Below, piece after piece: positions 28,014-36,152 of a stretch of DNA of 64,000 nt. Numbering within the stretch: the first letter of the stretch is position 1; each line of letters opens with the position of its first letter. Made by a program: the position numbers and the translations under genes. This stretch comes from DATGUN01 sp035301285. GTDB taxonomy: Bacteria > Bacillota > Bacilli > Bacillales > Amphibacillaceae. The stretch covers positions 134,292-198,291 of the forward strand of contig DATGUN010000038.1 in NCBI GenBank assembly GCA_035301285.1. The letters run 5' to 3'. The notes beneath the pieces are model-generated. The model saw only the letters and a list, made by a program, of their open reading frames with translations, searched no databases and had not been told where the DNA came from.

Positions 28014-28085
28014 GAGCCATTAACTCAGCGGGAGAGTGCTACCTTGACAGGGTAGAAGTCATTGGTTCGAATCCAATATGGCTCA
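28014..28085 (+). tRNA. tRNA-Val (anticodon GAC)
   Basis: Acceptor stem GAGCCAT/ATGGCTC, D-stem ACTC/GAGT, anticodon stem CTACC/GGTAG around loop TTGACAG (anticodon GAC), and TTCGAAT T-loop. CCA is not encoded. Its 3' half is the integration site of the element that follows. A terminator (AACGC...GCGTTTTT) lies at about 28095-28128, now carried by the element side. Confidence 0.93.
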
Positions 28086-28088
28086 TCA
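28044..28088 (+). repeat. attL, 45-bp direct repeat in tRNA-Val
   Basis: Spans the anticodon loop to just beyond the discriminator base, and is identical to 36153-36197. Confidence 0.9.
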
Positions 28089-28157
28089 TGAAGAACGCTT
28101 GTATACCAATGGTTACAGGCGTTTTTGTTATTTGTAATTAGTATCAATTGGTATAGA

Positions 28158-28186
28158 TTGATGACACTCTGATGACACTTTTTAAA
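28158..28186. repeat. Left integrase arm-site candidate
   Basis: Two TGATGACAC units separated by two bases and followed by a T run; the same 29 bases recur in the same orientation at the right end (36017-36045). Confidence 0.65.
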
Positions 28187-28216
28187 AAGAGTACATCTGT
28201 TCTCTTGGTTGATAAA

Positions 28217-28244
28217 GAAAAAAACACCATATCAAATGATGTTT
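28217..28244 (-). terminator. Integrase gene terminator
   Basis: On the minus strand AACATCAT/ATGGTGTT form a stem with one wobble pair, followed by seven T. Confidence 0.65.
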
Positions 28245-28275
28245 GAGTGTGCTCCCCCGAAATGGGGAAAACTTT

Positions 28276-29409
28276 TTATATATAATCTTCATCCAATATA
28301 TCTGCAATCTTCTGATCCGCTTCTTCTAAATAGTGGCCATAGATGTTTAATGTTGTTTTTATGCTTGAATGTCCCAAGCGTTTAGATATGGAGTGTATAT
28401 TCGCATTTTTATTAATTAATGTAGTTGCTGCAGTGTGGCGCAAATCATGGAAACGAATCTTTTTAAAGCCTGTTCTATCTAAAAAGCGATTCCACCACAA
28501 ATTAGGAACACCGGGGAATATAGGCTTTCCCATATCTGATGAAAACACGAAACAATACTTGCCGCCTTTCCATAATTCCTCTGCTTCCATTCTATCCGTT
28601 TTCTTACTGAATATATGTTTTTTCAATTCTGTCATAAACTTTTTAGGAGGTGCTACCTTCCGAATGGATCCCTTTGTTTTGGGTTCTTTCAATAAATAAC
28701 CAAGTTTTCCGGTATAACTAAGGGAATGGCGTATATGAATGGTATTGGTGGTAAAATCCACGTCATCCCATTGCAAGGCCAGTATTTCACCTTTTCGCAT
28801 ACCAGTTAATAGAGCCAATTTAACTATAAGTACCATTTGTTTATTATCTTCCTTGTTCAATAGATGGTACAAGTCCTTTAATTCCTCCGAGTCGTAAACA
28901 TCCCCGGGTTTATAACTGACTGATGGCCTATCTACCTTATCGATAGGGTTTCTCTTTAATACATCGTTTTTAACAGCCAATTTAAAAATACTATTCAATA
29001 TATTGTAATGTTTAACGACATATGAAGATGAAAGTCCTTCTTCCTCTAATTCATATATATAATTGGTAATGTGAATTGGTTTAATGGCTTCCATTTTTAA
29101 ATGTCCGATACTAGGAAGGATTCTCCCGTTCAAGGCATAACCGTATGTTTCGATTGTGGATGGCGCTATCTTTTTAGAACGTTCATTCATCCATATTGGT
29201 ACATAATCCTTTAATTTTATATGAGAAGGGGCAACATATTCACCTTGCTTCACTTCCGTTACAAAAGCGGCCAACTTCTCCCTGGCTTCTGTTATGCCTT
29301 TCGCCTTAATAGAACGAGTTTTCCGAATGCGTTTACCGTTTGAATCGAATCCGTTGCTTACTGTAAGGAAGTAGTTACCATTTCCTCTATCTTGTATAGA
29401 TCCGGCCAT
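28276..29409 (-). CDS. int: Tyrosine site-specific integrase
   Basis: 377 residues: an N-terminal arm-binding domain (about 1-55), a SAM-like core-binding domain (about 65-150), and the catalytic domain with Arg in TGMRKGE (about 200), HDLRH (about 320), and the nucleophile Tyr357 in LNIYGHY. It would recombine the 45-bp att site in tRNA-Val. The start follows GGTGAG. The gene is adjacent to attL, the usual place for an island integrase, and convergent with the tRNA. Confidence 0.95.
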   Translation of the reverse strand: MAGSIQDRGNGNYFLTVSNGFDSNGKRIRKTRSIKAKGITEAREKLAAFVTEVKQGEYVAPSHIKLKDYVPIWMNERSKKIAPSTIETYGYALNGRILPSIGHLKMEAIKPIHITNYIYELEEEGLSSSYVVKHYNILNSIFKLAVKNDVLKRNPIDKVDRPSVSYKPGDVYDSEELKDLYHLLNKEDNKQMVLIVKLALLTGMRKGEILALQWDDVDFTTNTIHIRHSLSYTGKLGYLLKEPKTKGSIRKVAPPKKFMTELKKHIFSKKTDRMEAEELWKGGKYCFVFSSDMGKPIFPGVPNLWWNRFLDRTGFKKIRFHDLRHTAATTLINKNANIHSISKRLGHSSIKTTLNIYGHYLEEADQKIADILDEDYI

Positions 29410-29423
29410 TTTATCTCACCATC

Positions 29424-29942
29424 CTATTTTAATATTGTTTCAATTAGGTTTAAGACTTTTTTCTTTTCATTATATTCAACTGGAATATCATTTCTCAAAA
29501 TAATCCTTAATACATCGGCGATGAATATTTTTTCATCCTGGTTAAGCGTTTCACCTTCATAAATAAAATCTGTATTAATATAAGCGGAATCAATAATATC
29601 GTCAAAAATAAAACTTCTTTCGTTTAGATCCGCAATATCTTCAAGTTTGTTTCTTTTTCTATATTTCCGATACTCTTCTGCCGATTTCATTAAACCTTCT
29701 TTTTCCGCTTCTTCTATATAACCTGACTTTTGAAGTAAATCAATGTAATTCACTTTATAGTAATTTGATAATTTTTTTAAAACATCAAAAGTGGGCTTTC
29801 TTTCTTTGTTTGTTCTTGGGTCAAATCCTTTTTCTAAACTATCGAGGTAGGTATGACTTATACCAATATCCCTGCTGGCTTGTCTCAAGGAAACTGATTT
29901 TTCTTTTCTTAATTTTTTTAAGTGTTGACTCAACTCATCCAT
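29424..29942 (-). CDS. XRE-family repressor (CI/Stl-like)
   Basis: The N-terminal helix-turn-helix (about 5-65, SLRQASRDIGISHTYLDSLEKG) is followed by an acidic C-terminal part without a recognisable LexA-type protease motif. The ATG at 29942 follows AAAGGTGG. It is divergent from the cro-like gene across about 100 bases and co-directional with int (14 bases apart). It should hold the element silent. Lack of a peptidase domain suggests release by an anti-repressor protein, as for Stl of SaPIs, rather than RecA-driven self-cleavage; this is inference. Confidence 0.82.
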   Translation of the reverse strand: MDELSQHLKKLRKEKSVSLRQASRDIGISHTYLDSLEKGFDPRTNKERKPTFDVLKKLSNYYKVNYIDLLQKSGYIEEAEKEGLMKSAEEYRKYRKRNKLEDIADLNERSFIFDDIIDSAYINTDFIYEGETLNQDEKIFIADVLRIILRNDIPVEYNEKKKVLNLIETILK

Positions 29943-30042
29943 TTTTAACCACCTTTTATACAACTGTTTATATTAGTATTGTAAGTCATGGTTGACAAAA
30001 AAGCAAACACCAGTTTATAATAAAGTCAAGGGGGTGGTATTC

Positions 30043-30258
30043 GTGAATAACAACCTGAAAGAAACACGATTGAAACGGGGGATGTCTATTTCAGAATTAG
30101 CAAGGAGGACTGGCTTAAGTCGTGTAGCCATTACGAATATAGAAAACGGTAGAAGTAACCCGTTAGAAACAACAATTCATTCTATAAGTGTAGCACTTGA
30201 AAAAGAACCGCATGAAATTTTTTTTAAACAAAGTGTTATTCAAGAATTACAAAAATAA
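30043..30258 (+). CDS. Cro-like XRE regulator
   Basis: A 71-residue single HTH domain (LKETRLKRGMSISELARRTGLS). The GTG at 30043 follows a GGGGGTGG site by 7 bases; an upstream in-frame ATG at 29992 has none. It faces the repressor gene and heads the rightward operon, the position of Cro or Str. The operators are probably in 29943-30042. Confidence 0.85.
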   Translation: MNNNLKETRLKRGMSISELARRTGLSRVAITNIENGRSNPLETTIHSISVALEKEPHEIFFKQSVIQELQK

Positions 30259-30274
30259 CAGGGGGGCATAGTAA

Positions 30275-30631
30275 ATGAACATTACATCGGATCAAAAGAT
30301 TGTTGAAATCAATCAAAGGCAAATGAGAAAAGAAAACTATATACGTAAAAATTATCTAAAGTGGAATGAGGAAGGAAAAACGTTTCGAGATAGAAGAATG
30401 GAACTGGGTCTTTCACTAAGAGATGTTGGAAAAATATTAGGGACTTCTGCTACAAGAATTAGACGTTTTGAAATAGGTGATCCAGTAAGCCAAGCGAGGC
30501 ATTTAAAGGCCAGTTATGAGTTGCTATTCAAACATATTGGTATGAGGGAGCAACTCAAAGAACTTATTGAAATGAATTATCCAGGGATTAATATAACTGG
30601 TGTTATCGACTTTATAGAAGGTGGTTACTGA
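30275..30631 (+). CDS. HTH-domain protein of the element
   Basis: 118 residues with a central XRE-like helix-turn-helix (FRDRRMELGLSLRDVGKILGTSATRIRRFEIGD, about 35-68) and a helical C-terminus. ATG at 30275 lies behind GGGGGG. The stop overlaps the start of the next gene by one base. It may act as a second regulator of the switch; no closer identification is possible. Confidence 0.75.
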   Translation: MNITSDQKIVEINQRQMRKENYIRKNYLKWNEEGKTFRDRRMELGLSLRDVGKILGTSATRIRRFEIGDPVSQARHLKASYELLFKHIGMREQLKELIEMNYPGINITGVIDFIEGGY

Positions 30632-30843
30632 TGGATGTAAAACTCGAACCTATCAAGCGCAGTACATTGACAGTCCAGGAGGTAGCTGAATACTTAGGAA
30701 TCTCAAATGAAATGGTGTATCTACTAGTACGTGAAAAGCGTATCGTTCATTTCCGTATAGGTAGGCGAATCCTGTTCAAACGTGAAGCCATTGATCAGTG
30801 GATTGAGTCTCAAATGGTAGAAGGTATGGAAGATGACTATTAA
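30631..30843 (+). CDS. Excisionase/AlpA-like DNA-binding protein
   Basis: 70 residues with the MerR-like winged HTH typical of excisionases (LTVQEVAEYLGISNEMVYLLVREKRI ... GRRILFKREAIDQWIE). It probably bends attachment-site DNA to favour excision, or activates genes as AlpA does. Overlaps the primase gene by 11 bases. Confidence 0.85.
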   Translation: MDVKLEPIKRSTLTVQEVAEYLGISNEMVYLLVREKRIVHFRIGRRILFKREAIDQWIESQMVEGMEDDY

Positions 30844-31618
30844 GGACAGAAATGCCAATTTAAATGCAGCAATGGCATATAGTCAAATGCTTGATTGGCA
30901 CATATTCCCGATTTATTTCAAAAGTAAAGTACCAATTACGGAACATGGCTTCAAAGATGCAACAAACAATAAGGAACAAATTCAAAGATGGTGGAAGGAA
31001 CATCCGTATGCGGGAATAGGACTTCCTACCGGACGAGTGAATAATATCGTTGTTTTAGATATAGATCCACGTAATGGAGGGGATGTTTCGTTTGATAGCT
31101 TGATAGATGAATATGGAATCCTTTCCGATACGGTTCATTGCCTTACGGGTGGAGGTGGTCATCATTACTATTTCAAATATGATTCACGAATCAATAAAAG
31201 CAGTATTGAAGGCTATCCCGGGATTGACATTCAAAGTAATGGAAAATATGTTGTTCTTCCACCTTCTACACATCCAAACGGTAAGGGTTATGAATGGGAA
31301 TTATCATCAAAGCCAGTTATTACACCGATAGCGAATATCCCCGATTGGTTGGTAAAAATGACGTTTGAGGAACAAGCGAAAAAGAAGGCGAAACCCGCAA
31401 AAGCTTACCTGGATATATTGCAAGGTGTTAATGATGGTAATAGAAACAGTAGTTTAATGTCTTTGATTGGTTATCTGTTATCCAAAAAAATAGATTATCA
31501 AATCGCTTATGAGTTGGTTCTGTTGTGGAATCAAAGAAATGAACCACCATTAAAAGACGAAGTTGTCACAAGGGCATTTAATAATATGTTGAACAAAGAA
31601 GCAGCTAAACGGAGGTGA
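30833..31618 (+). CDS. Bifunctional DNA primase/polymerase (Prim-Pol, archaeo-eukaryotic type)
   Basis: 261 residues. Motif I carries Asp76 and Asp78 in VVLDIDPRNGG, motif II is GGGGHHYYF (about 106-114), and motif III has Asp132 in GIDIQSNGKYVVLPPS. This is a complete Prim-Pol domain plus a short helical C-terminal part. It should prime, and perhaps extend, DNA at the element's origin. The next gene encodes the ATPase that is often fused to such primases; here the two are separate, 4 bases apart. Confidence 0.9.
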   Translation: MTIKDRNANLNAAMAYSQMLDWHIFPIYFKSKVPITEHGFKDATNNKEQIQRWWKEHPYAGIGLPTGRVNNIVVLDIDPRNGGDVSFDSLIDEYGILSDTVHCLTGGGGHHYYFKYDSRINKSSIEGYPGIDIQSNGKYVVLPPSTHPNGKGYEWELSSKPVITPIANIPDWLVKMTFEEQAKKKAKPAKAYLDILQGVNDGNRNSSLMSLIGYLLSKKIDYQIAYELVLLWNQRNEPPLKDEVVTRAFNNMLNKEAAKRR

Positions 31619-31622
31619 CAGG

Positions 31623-33302
31623 ATGGAATTAGACCATGAAGCAGGGCAAGCATTACAAGCCGAACAAGAGCAACAAGATAAGAAAACACAAGCACAAATT
31701 ATAGTAGGTCTTGCTTCCGATATGCGCTTTATACACGATGAACAGGGGGAAGCTTATGCAAGAATAAAAATAGATAACCATTATGAATTATGGCCTATCA
31801 AGTCACGAAAAATGAACCTTATCCTTACTGATCGTTATATGAAGCAATTCGAGGATAAGGTGCCTTCTGAAAACTCTTTGAAGGAAGCTATATCTGCCTT
31901 GGAAGCTAAAGCGGTATTAAGGGGTAAAAAGGTTACTATCCATACCAGGATAGCAGAAACAGACGAAGCCATTTACATTGATTTATGTAATGACGATTGG
32001 GAAGCGGTGGAGATAAAAAAAGATGGTTGGAAAGTAATTTCCGAACCACCAATCCATTTTAAAAGGTCAGATATTATGCAGGGGTTGCCGAAGCCTATGC
32101 CAAATGGAAGCATTGACGATTTAAAGCCTTTTATAAACTTTGATAACGAAAACGAATATAAGTTAATTATATCATGGTTGTTATCAACAATAAAGGATAA
32201 TAATCCGTTTCCTCTGCTTACATTACAAGGCGAACAAGGGAGCGCTAAAAGTACCACCACCAAAGCTCTAAGGGCATTGATAGATCCGTCTAGTTTACCA
32301 TTAAGGGCATTACCTAAAGATGAACAGACACTCGCTATATCTGCTAATAATACATGGATATTGGCCTATGATAATTTGAGTGGATTATCCGCGACAATGA
32401 GCGATAGTCTTTGCAAAATGTCCACCGGTGGAGGGTTATCTGTTAGGGAACTATACACCACGAGAGAGGAAGCGGTATTTAACATCATGAGACCAACTAT
32501 ATTAAATGGCATTGACGACATTGCACAAAGACCGGATTTGTTAGACCGTTCCATCGTGATTAATCTCCCTAGTATTTCAGAGGATAACCGTAAGGATGAA
32601 AAGAACTTCTGGAGAGAATTCGAGGAAAAGCAATCAAGTGTATTAGGTGGCTTATGTGATGTTGTATCAAGTGGATTAAATGAACTACCGCATACAACGC
32701 TAAAAAAGCGGCCCAGGATGGCAGACTTTGCAATATGGATAACTGCTTGTGAAAAAGGCTTAGGTTGGTCTGATGGTGAATTCCTAGAAATCTATAACCA
32801 AAATCGAAGTAAAGCCATAGATCAAGGGATTGAGTCCGATCCATTTGCTTCTGCAGTAATACAAATTATGAAGGAACAAAATGAGTGGATAGGGAATGCT
32901 TCACAACTTATCGCAGCAGCAGGAAGATATACTGATGAACGTACAAAAAATAGTAAAGCATTTCCAACTTCAAGAGCGGTTAGAAATAGGTTAAGACGAA
33001 TTAATCCTTCTCTAAGAAAAAAAGGTATTGATTATGAACCGGATTACAATCAAATGAATAGAACCTTGAAATTATCGTCATTATCGTCATATCGTCATAA
33101 AGCCAGTGTTGGCAAGGGCTCAAGTAATGACGATAATAATTACGATAAAAAACCTTATCGTCATTTATCGTCATATCATGACGATGTTGGAAAATCATCG
33201 TCATTGGATAAACCGCATAAAATCAAGGCTCATGACGATGATTACGATAATTACGATAAAAACGAAAGAGTTTTTAAAGATGGGGAGGATATTCAAATAT
33301 AA
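31623..33302 (+). CDS. Replication initiator/helicase-like ATPase (Rep)
   Basis: 559 residues. The central P-loop is GEQGSAKST (203-211), and WILAYDNLSG (about 245) is the Walker B-like strand. RPTILNGIDDIAQRPDLLDRSIVINLP contains sensor and arginine-finger features of the phage/plasmid-type AAA+ or SF3-like helicases. The C-terminal 75 residues are low-complexity (rich in Ser, Asp, Tyr, His) because the DNA there is an iteron-like array (33072-33265). Paired with the Prim-Pol gene it forms the replication module. Confidence 0.85.
   Translation: MELDHEAGQALQAEQEQQDKKTQAQIIVGLASDMRFIHDEQGEAYARIKIDNHYELWPIKSRKMNLILTDRYMKQFEDKVPSENSLKEAISALEAKAVLRGKKVTIHTRIAETDEAIYIDLCNDDWEAVEIKKDGWKVISEPPIHFKRSDIMQGLPKPMPNGSIDDLKPFINFDNENEYKLIISWLLSTIKDNNPFPLLTLQGEQGSAKSTTTKALRALIDPSSLPLRALPKDEQTLAISANNTWILAYDNLSGLSATMSDSLCKMSTGGGLSVRELYTTREEAVFNIMRPTILNGIDDIAQRPDLLDRSIVINLPSISEDNRKDEKNFWREFEEKQSSVLGGLCDVVSSGLNELPHTTLKKRPRMADFAIWITACEKGLGWSDGEFLEIYNQNRSKAIDQGIESDPFASAVIQIMKEQNEWIGNASQLIAAAGRYTDERTKNSKAFPTSRAVRNRLRRINPSLRKKGIDYEPDYNQMNRTLKLSSLSSYRHKASVGKGSSNDDNNYDKKPYRHLSSYHDDVGKSSSLDKPHKIKAHDDDYDNYDKNERVFKDGEDIQI
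33072..33265. repeat. Iteron-like array inside rep: candidate replication origin
   Basis: Six TCGTCAT copies (starting at 33075, 33084, 33092, 33158, 33168, 33198) and three inverted ATGACGA copies (33127, 33178, 33232). TTACGATAA occurs three times (about 33139, 33242, 33251). They form two or three clusters within 190 bp, all in the last part of the rep reading frame. Arrangement and AT content resemble origins bound by a cognate initiator, as in SaPI islands and phage lambda O. Confidence 0.75.
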
Positions 33303-33320
33303 AATGGGAGGGTCAATTAA

Positions 33321-33539
33321 ATGACTAAACTTGTTCAAGTGATTTTGTCTGATGAAGAACTAATTTTAACAGAGGACGAGTGGTATCAAATACATGGCAA
33401 ACCTGCTAAAACTATTGAACAGGAAATTAAGGAAGGTAAAAACAAGATAAACTCTTCAGAGGTAAAGAAAATATTGGAAAAACATCCAAACATCTTGCAG
33501 TTAGGGCGAAAACGTCAAAAAGAGTACAAAGCTGAGTAG
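33321..33539 (+). CDS. Small hypothetical protein of the element
   Basis: 72 residues, charged, no known domain; DEWYQIHGKPAKTIEQEI suggests a short helical protein. ATG at 33321 follows a GGGAGG site. It is 18 bases after rep and in the same operon. Confidence 0.65.
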   Translation: MTKLVQVILSDEELILTEDEWYQIHGKPAKTIEQEIKEGKNKINSSEVKKILEKHPNILQLGRKRQKEYKAE

Positions 33540-33554
33540 TAAGGGGTGTAAATC

Positions 33555-33737
33555 GTGGATGAGGTTATAAAATTAATTGAGTACGCAGAATTAGCCGGAT
33601 TTCCTCTTTCCGTCAATGGTGACAAATTAAACGTGGGGAATGGAACAAACCTTCCCTACAATCTCAAAAAGCTACTTATCATACACAAGGATGACATTAT
33701 AAGGGTACTTGAATGTAAGGGGGTGATGGCTTCTTGA
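33555..33737 (+). CDS. TubC N-terminal docking-domain-like small protein
   Basis: A 60-residue protein whose pattern (hydrophobic helix, then GFPLSVNGDKLNV, LPYNLKKLL, HKDDIIRVL) matches the small TubC_N-like fold. This fold is commonly found in primase-linked genes of mobile elements. The GTG at 33555 follows AAGGGGTG. Overlaps the next gene by 4 bases. Its role here is unknown, perhaps a protein-protein docking unit for the replication proteins. Confidence 0.6.
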   Translation: MDEVIKLIEYAELAGFPLSVNGDKLNVGNGTNLPYNLKKLLIIHKDDIIRVLECKGVMAS

Positions 33738-34261
33738 TTTCACCTAGATACACTTATACAGCTAAAGAAGTTAAGGAATTACTTGCAACAATCGTTATTT
33801 TGATTGATACCCGGGAACAGAAGAATCAACATATAATCGATTACTTGAACAAGAAGGGAATTCCATATAAGGGGAAAAAGCTAGACTATGGCGATTATAG
33901 CGCATATATACCCAAGAATGCTGATTATGGTATTTTACGAGATACTCATATACCGGTGTATGTTGAGAGAAAAAACAGTATAGATGAACTGGCTTCCACA
34001 ATAAAAGAGCGTACAAGGTTTGAAAATGAATTGATCCGTTCCCAAAGATCTGAATTTCTTCTCTTGGTGGAAGATGAAAAAGGGTACGAAAACATTGTTA
34101 CCGGTCGTTATAGAAGTGAATACCAATCAAAGGCATTATTGGCCAGTCTGATGGCATTTGAAGCAAGATATGGATTTAAGAGCGTATTCGTTTCAAAATT
34201 AAGCACACCAAATTATATATACCATCACTTATATTACAATGTGCGAGAAACATTAAATTAA
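33734..34261 (+). CDS. ERCC4-type structure-specific nuclease
   Basis: 175 residues with the XPF/ERCC4 nuclease core: LIDTREQ (about 22), GDYSAYI, and VERKNSIDEL (about 77), the GDx(n)ERKx3D signature. No HhH domain and no helicase domain is attached, so it is a minimal single-domain nuclease. The TTG at 33734 follows GGGGGTGA. It could process replication forks or recombination intermediates of the island, or attack other DNA. Confidence 0.85.
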   Translation: MISPRYTYTAKEVKELLATIVILIDTREQKNQHIIDYLNKKGIPYKGKKLDYGDYSAYIPKNADYGILRDTHIPVYVERKNSIDELASTIKERTRFENELIRSQRSEFLLLVEDEKGYENIVTGRYRSEYQSKALLASLMAFEARYGFKSVFVSKLSTPNYIYHHLYYNVRETLN

Positions 34262-34276
34262 AAAGGGGCAATTTAA

Positions 34277-34864
34277 ATGACTAAAGCACTAAATGAATTC
34301 AAGAAAGAAGCTAAGCAAAAAAAGGAAAGAGTAGCGAACCTGGAACAATCCATTAAAAATAATGAGGAGAATCTTTCCGAATTAGAATCAAAATATAAAG
34401 AATCAGTTATTGAAGATAGTCCAAATATTGATGAATTATTTCATAAGATGGAGTCACTACAAAGTAAAATAACGGCGGATAAACACAAATTAAAGACATT
34501 AAAGTCTGTCACTGATGAACATTTGAAAGTAAGTGCGGTTAATGTTTTAAAAGCATTTCCTGATGATGTTTCACTAGTTTACATGAAAAAGGTGGACAAA
34601 GTGAATGACCGAATCAAACAATCTAAAAAAGACTATGTTCAAGAAGTAGCCTCATTACAGAATGAGGTAGCCGAAATCAACAATGAACATAACCAAATAG
34701 CAAGAGAATATGGGCGAATCATGAAATCGGTCGACATAACCAAAAGTGATATAAATACTACATTATATCTTGAGTTAGATGATGCAACGTATGGGGCGTT
34801 TAAGGCTATTCCGTCCGAAAGCATTGCTATATCAGATAATGATATAAAGGAGGTGAGACCATGA
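34277..34864 (+). CDS. Coiled-coil hypothetical protein of the element
   Basis: 195 residues, mostly heptad-like helices (about 5-60 and 65-150, KERVANLEQSIKNNEENLSELE) and a short folded C-terminus. ATG at 34277 follows AAAAGGGG. Overlaps the next gene by 4 bases. No family recognised; single-strand-binding or scaffold roles are possible but not shown. Confidence 0.7.
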   Translation: MTKALNEFKKEAKQKKERVANLEQSIKNNEENLSELESKYKESVIEDSPNIDELFHKMESLQSKITADKHKLKTLKSVTDEHLKVSAVNVLKAFPDDVSLVYMKKVDKVNDRIKQSKKDYVQEVASLQNEVAEINNEHNQIAREYGRIMKSVDITKSDINTTLYLELDDATYGAFKAIPSESIAISDNDIKEVRP

Positions 34865-35241
34865 ATAAAGAACAGTTGAAGCTAAAAATTGCCTTGGCAG
34901 CAAAAGAATATGCAGAGGAAAACGCAAATAGCGAGGAAGAAAAACAAATTTTATTTAAATCAGTAATACGTGAGGGCATAGATCATGTATTAAACAAAAA
35001 AGGAGGAATGGTCATGCAATCTATTGAGTTGAATAAAGACATAAAAAAACTATTAAAAGCACACGATGTCCCCGCTGATGTCATTGATCTGGTGGAAGAT
35101 TATCACATTTCTACTGTTAAGGGAGTAGCGGAGGAATTGACTAAACAAACGGAAGAAAAAGAAAAAAGTACAAAAAAAGCAAAAAGAGACTTCCGTAGTG
35201 ATGTACGAAACATTGCAAACGAAGCGCGTATAATTAAGTAA
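34861..35241 (+). CDS. Hypothetical protein with a possible internal start
   Basis: 126 residues in two parts: a helical acidic N-terminus (1-45) and a C-terminal unit beginning MVMQSIELNKDIKKLL. The latter is preceded in frame by AAGGAGG at 35001-35007, seven bases before the ATG at 35014. A second product of 75 residues is therefore likely. The upstream ATG at 34861 also has a good AGGAGGTG site. No domain is recognised. Confidence 0.65.
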   Translation: MNKEQLKLKIALAAKEYAEENANSEEEKQILFKSVIREGIDHVLNKKGGMVMQSIELNKDIKKLLKAHDVPADVIDLVEDYHISTVKGVAEELTKQTEEKEKSTKKAKRDFRSDVRNIANEARIIK

Positions 35242-35333
35242 TTTTGTATATGTTAGTGGGGTATTAGTCGTCAAAATGTATGGCTATTATCCCGCTATCA
35301 TGCTATTTAATGACGATTGTGAGGGGGTAGGTC

Positions 35334-35552
35334 ATGAGTAAAGTAAAAGAACGCAGAATTAATCATCCTAGCCACGTTAGGGCATTAATGCAAGAACAAA
35401 TAAACGTTTTACGACAGGATGAATCACTGGACCCAATAGATAAGGCTAGAGCCATTGCTTATTTATCAAACACAGCGCTATCTGCTTATAAAGATGGTGA
35501 CTTGTTGGAAAAGGTAAAAGAAGTCGAAAACCTATTGAAGGAACGAGGGTGA
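35334..35552 (+). CDS. Small hypothetical protein of the element
   Basis: 72 residues, helical, charged (INHPSHVRALMQEQINVL ... LLEKVKEVENLLKERG). GAGGGGGTAGG precedes the ATG. A gap of 92 bases with another ATGACGA (35310) separates it from the previous gene. Function unknown. Confidence 0.6.
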   Translation: MSKVKERRINHPSHVRALMQEQINVLRQDESLDPIDKARAIAYLSNTALSAYKDGDLLEKVKEVENLLKERG

Positions 35553-35556
35553 TTGT

Positions 35557-35826
35557 TTGAATCTGACGAATAGAATTAATCGTTTAAATGAAGAAGCTAA
35601 TAAAATGTTAAGGTCTAAGAGATCTGATACGTTGGTGCTTCTTGTCCCATGGGATAATGAAAGAGGTTGGATAATTGACGCATGTCATGATTATAAAACT
35701 GGGGAAGAAAATACGATGTTGAAAAATCGTTTAGAAGCCTGTCAAACGTTTGATGACATTGCCAAGGAATTGGATGGATATACTACAAATGTTCCGGAGG
35801 TGGGACGTAGTGGCGAATTTAAATAG
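35557..35826 (+). CDS. Small hypothetical protein of the element
   Basis: 89 residues with an alpha-beta pattern (TLVLLVPWDNERGWIIDACHDY). The TTG at 35557 overlaps an upstream GAGGGTGA site. It starts 5 bases after the previous gene and overlaps the next one by 17 bases. No family recognised. Confidence 0.6.
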   Translation: MNLTNRINRLNEEANKMLRSKRSDTLVLLVPWDNERGWIIDACHDYKTGEENTMLKNRLEACQTFDDIAKELDGYTTNVPEVGRSGEFK

Positions 35827-35986
35827 ACGTATTAGTGACTTAGAAAAGAAAGCAGAAGCAATTGATTTGAAAAGCCAAGTTAAATTCTTTGATAGCTATG
35901 ATGAATATATGGAAGCACTTCAAAAAAACAAGATAAGACCGCATGATATATGTTTAATTGATGATGTGCCTTATGATGATGGATGA
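35810..35986 (+). CDS. Small hypothetical protein, last gene of the element
   Basis: 58 residues (MANLNRRISDLEKKAEAI ... CLIDDVPYDDG). The GTG at 35810 follows GGAGGTGG at 7 bases, which fixes the start well inside a longer open frame. N-terminal coiled coil, acidic C-terminus. Function unknown. The right arm site begins about 20 bases downstream. Confidence 0.6.
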   Translation: MANLNRRISDLEKKAEAIDLKSQVKFFDSYDEYMEALQKNKIRPHDICLIDDVPYDDG

Positions 35987-36006
35987 CTTATGTTGTCCAT
36001 CTTTTT

Positions 36007-36045
36007 TTGATGACAATTGATGACACTCTGATGACACTTTTTAAA
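36007..36045. repeat. Right integrase arm-site candidate
   Basis: Three TGATGACA units (about 36008, 36018, 36029). The last 29 bases are identical and co-oriented with 28158-28186, about 110 bases inside attR. Confidence 0.65.
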
Positions 36046-36152
36046 CAAAAAGATTTAATTCTATACTTCACATTGTAATAGATGGCACATAAAGACCATC
36101 AAATCAACATTCTTATGTAGCGGTAATAAATGATAAAATGGCATATACAGAA

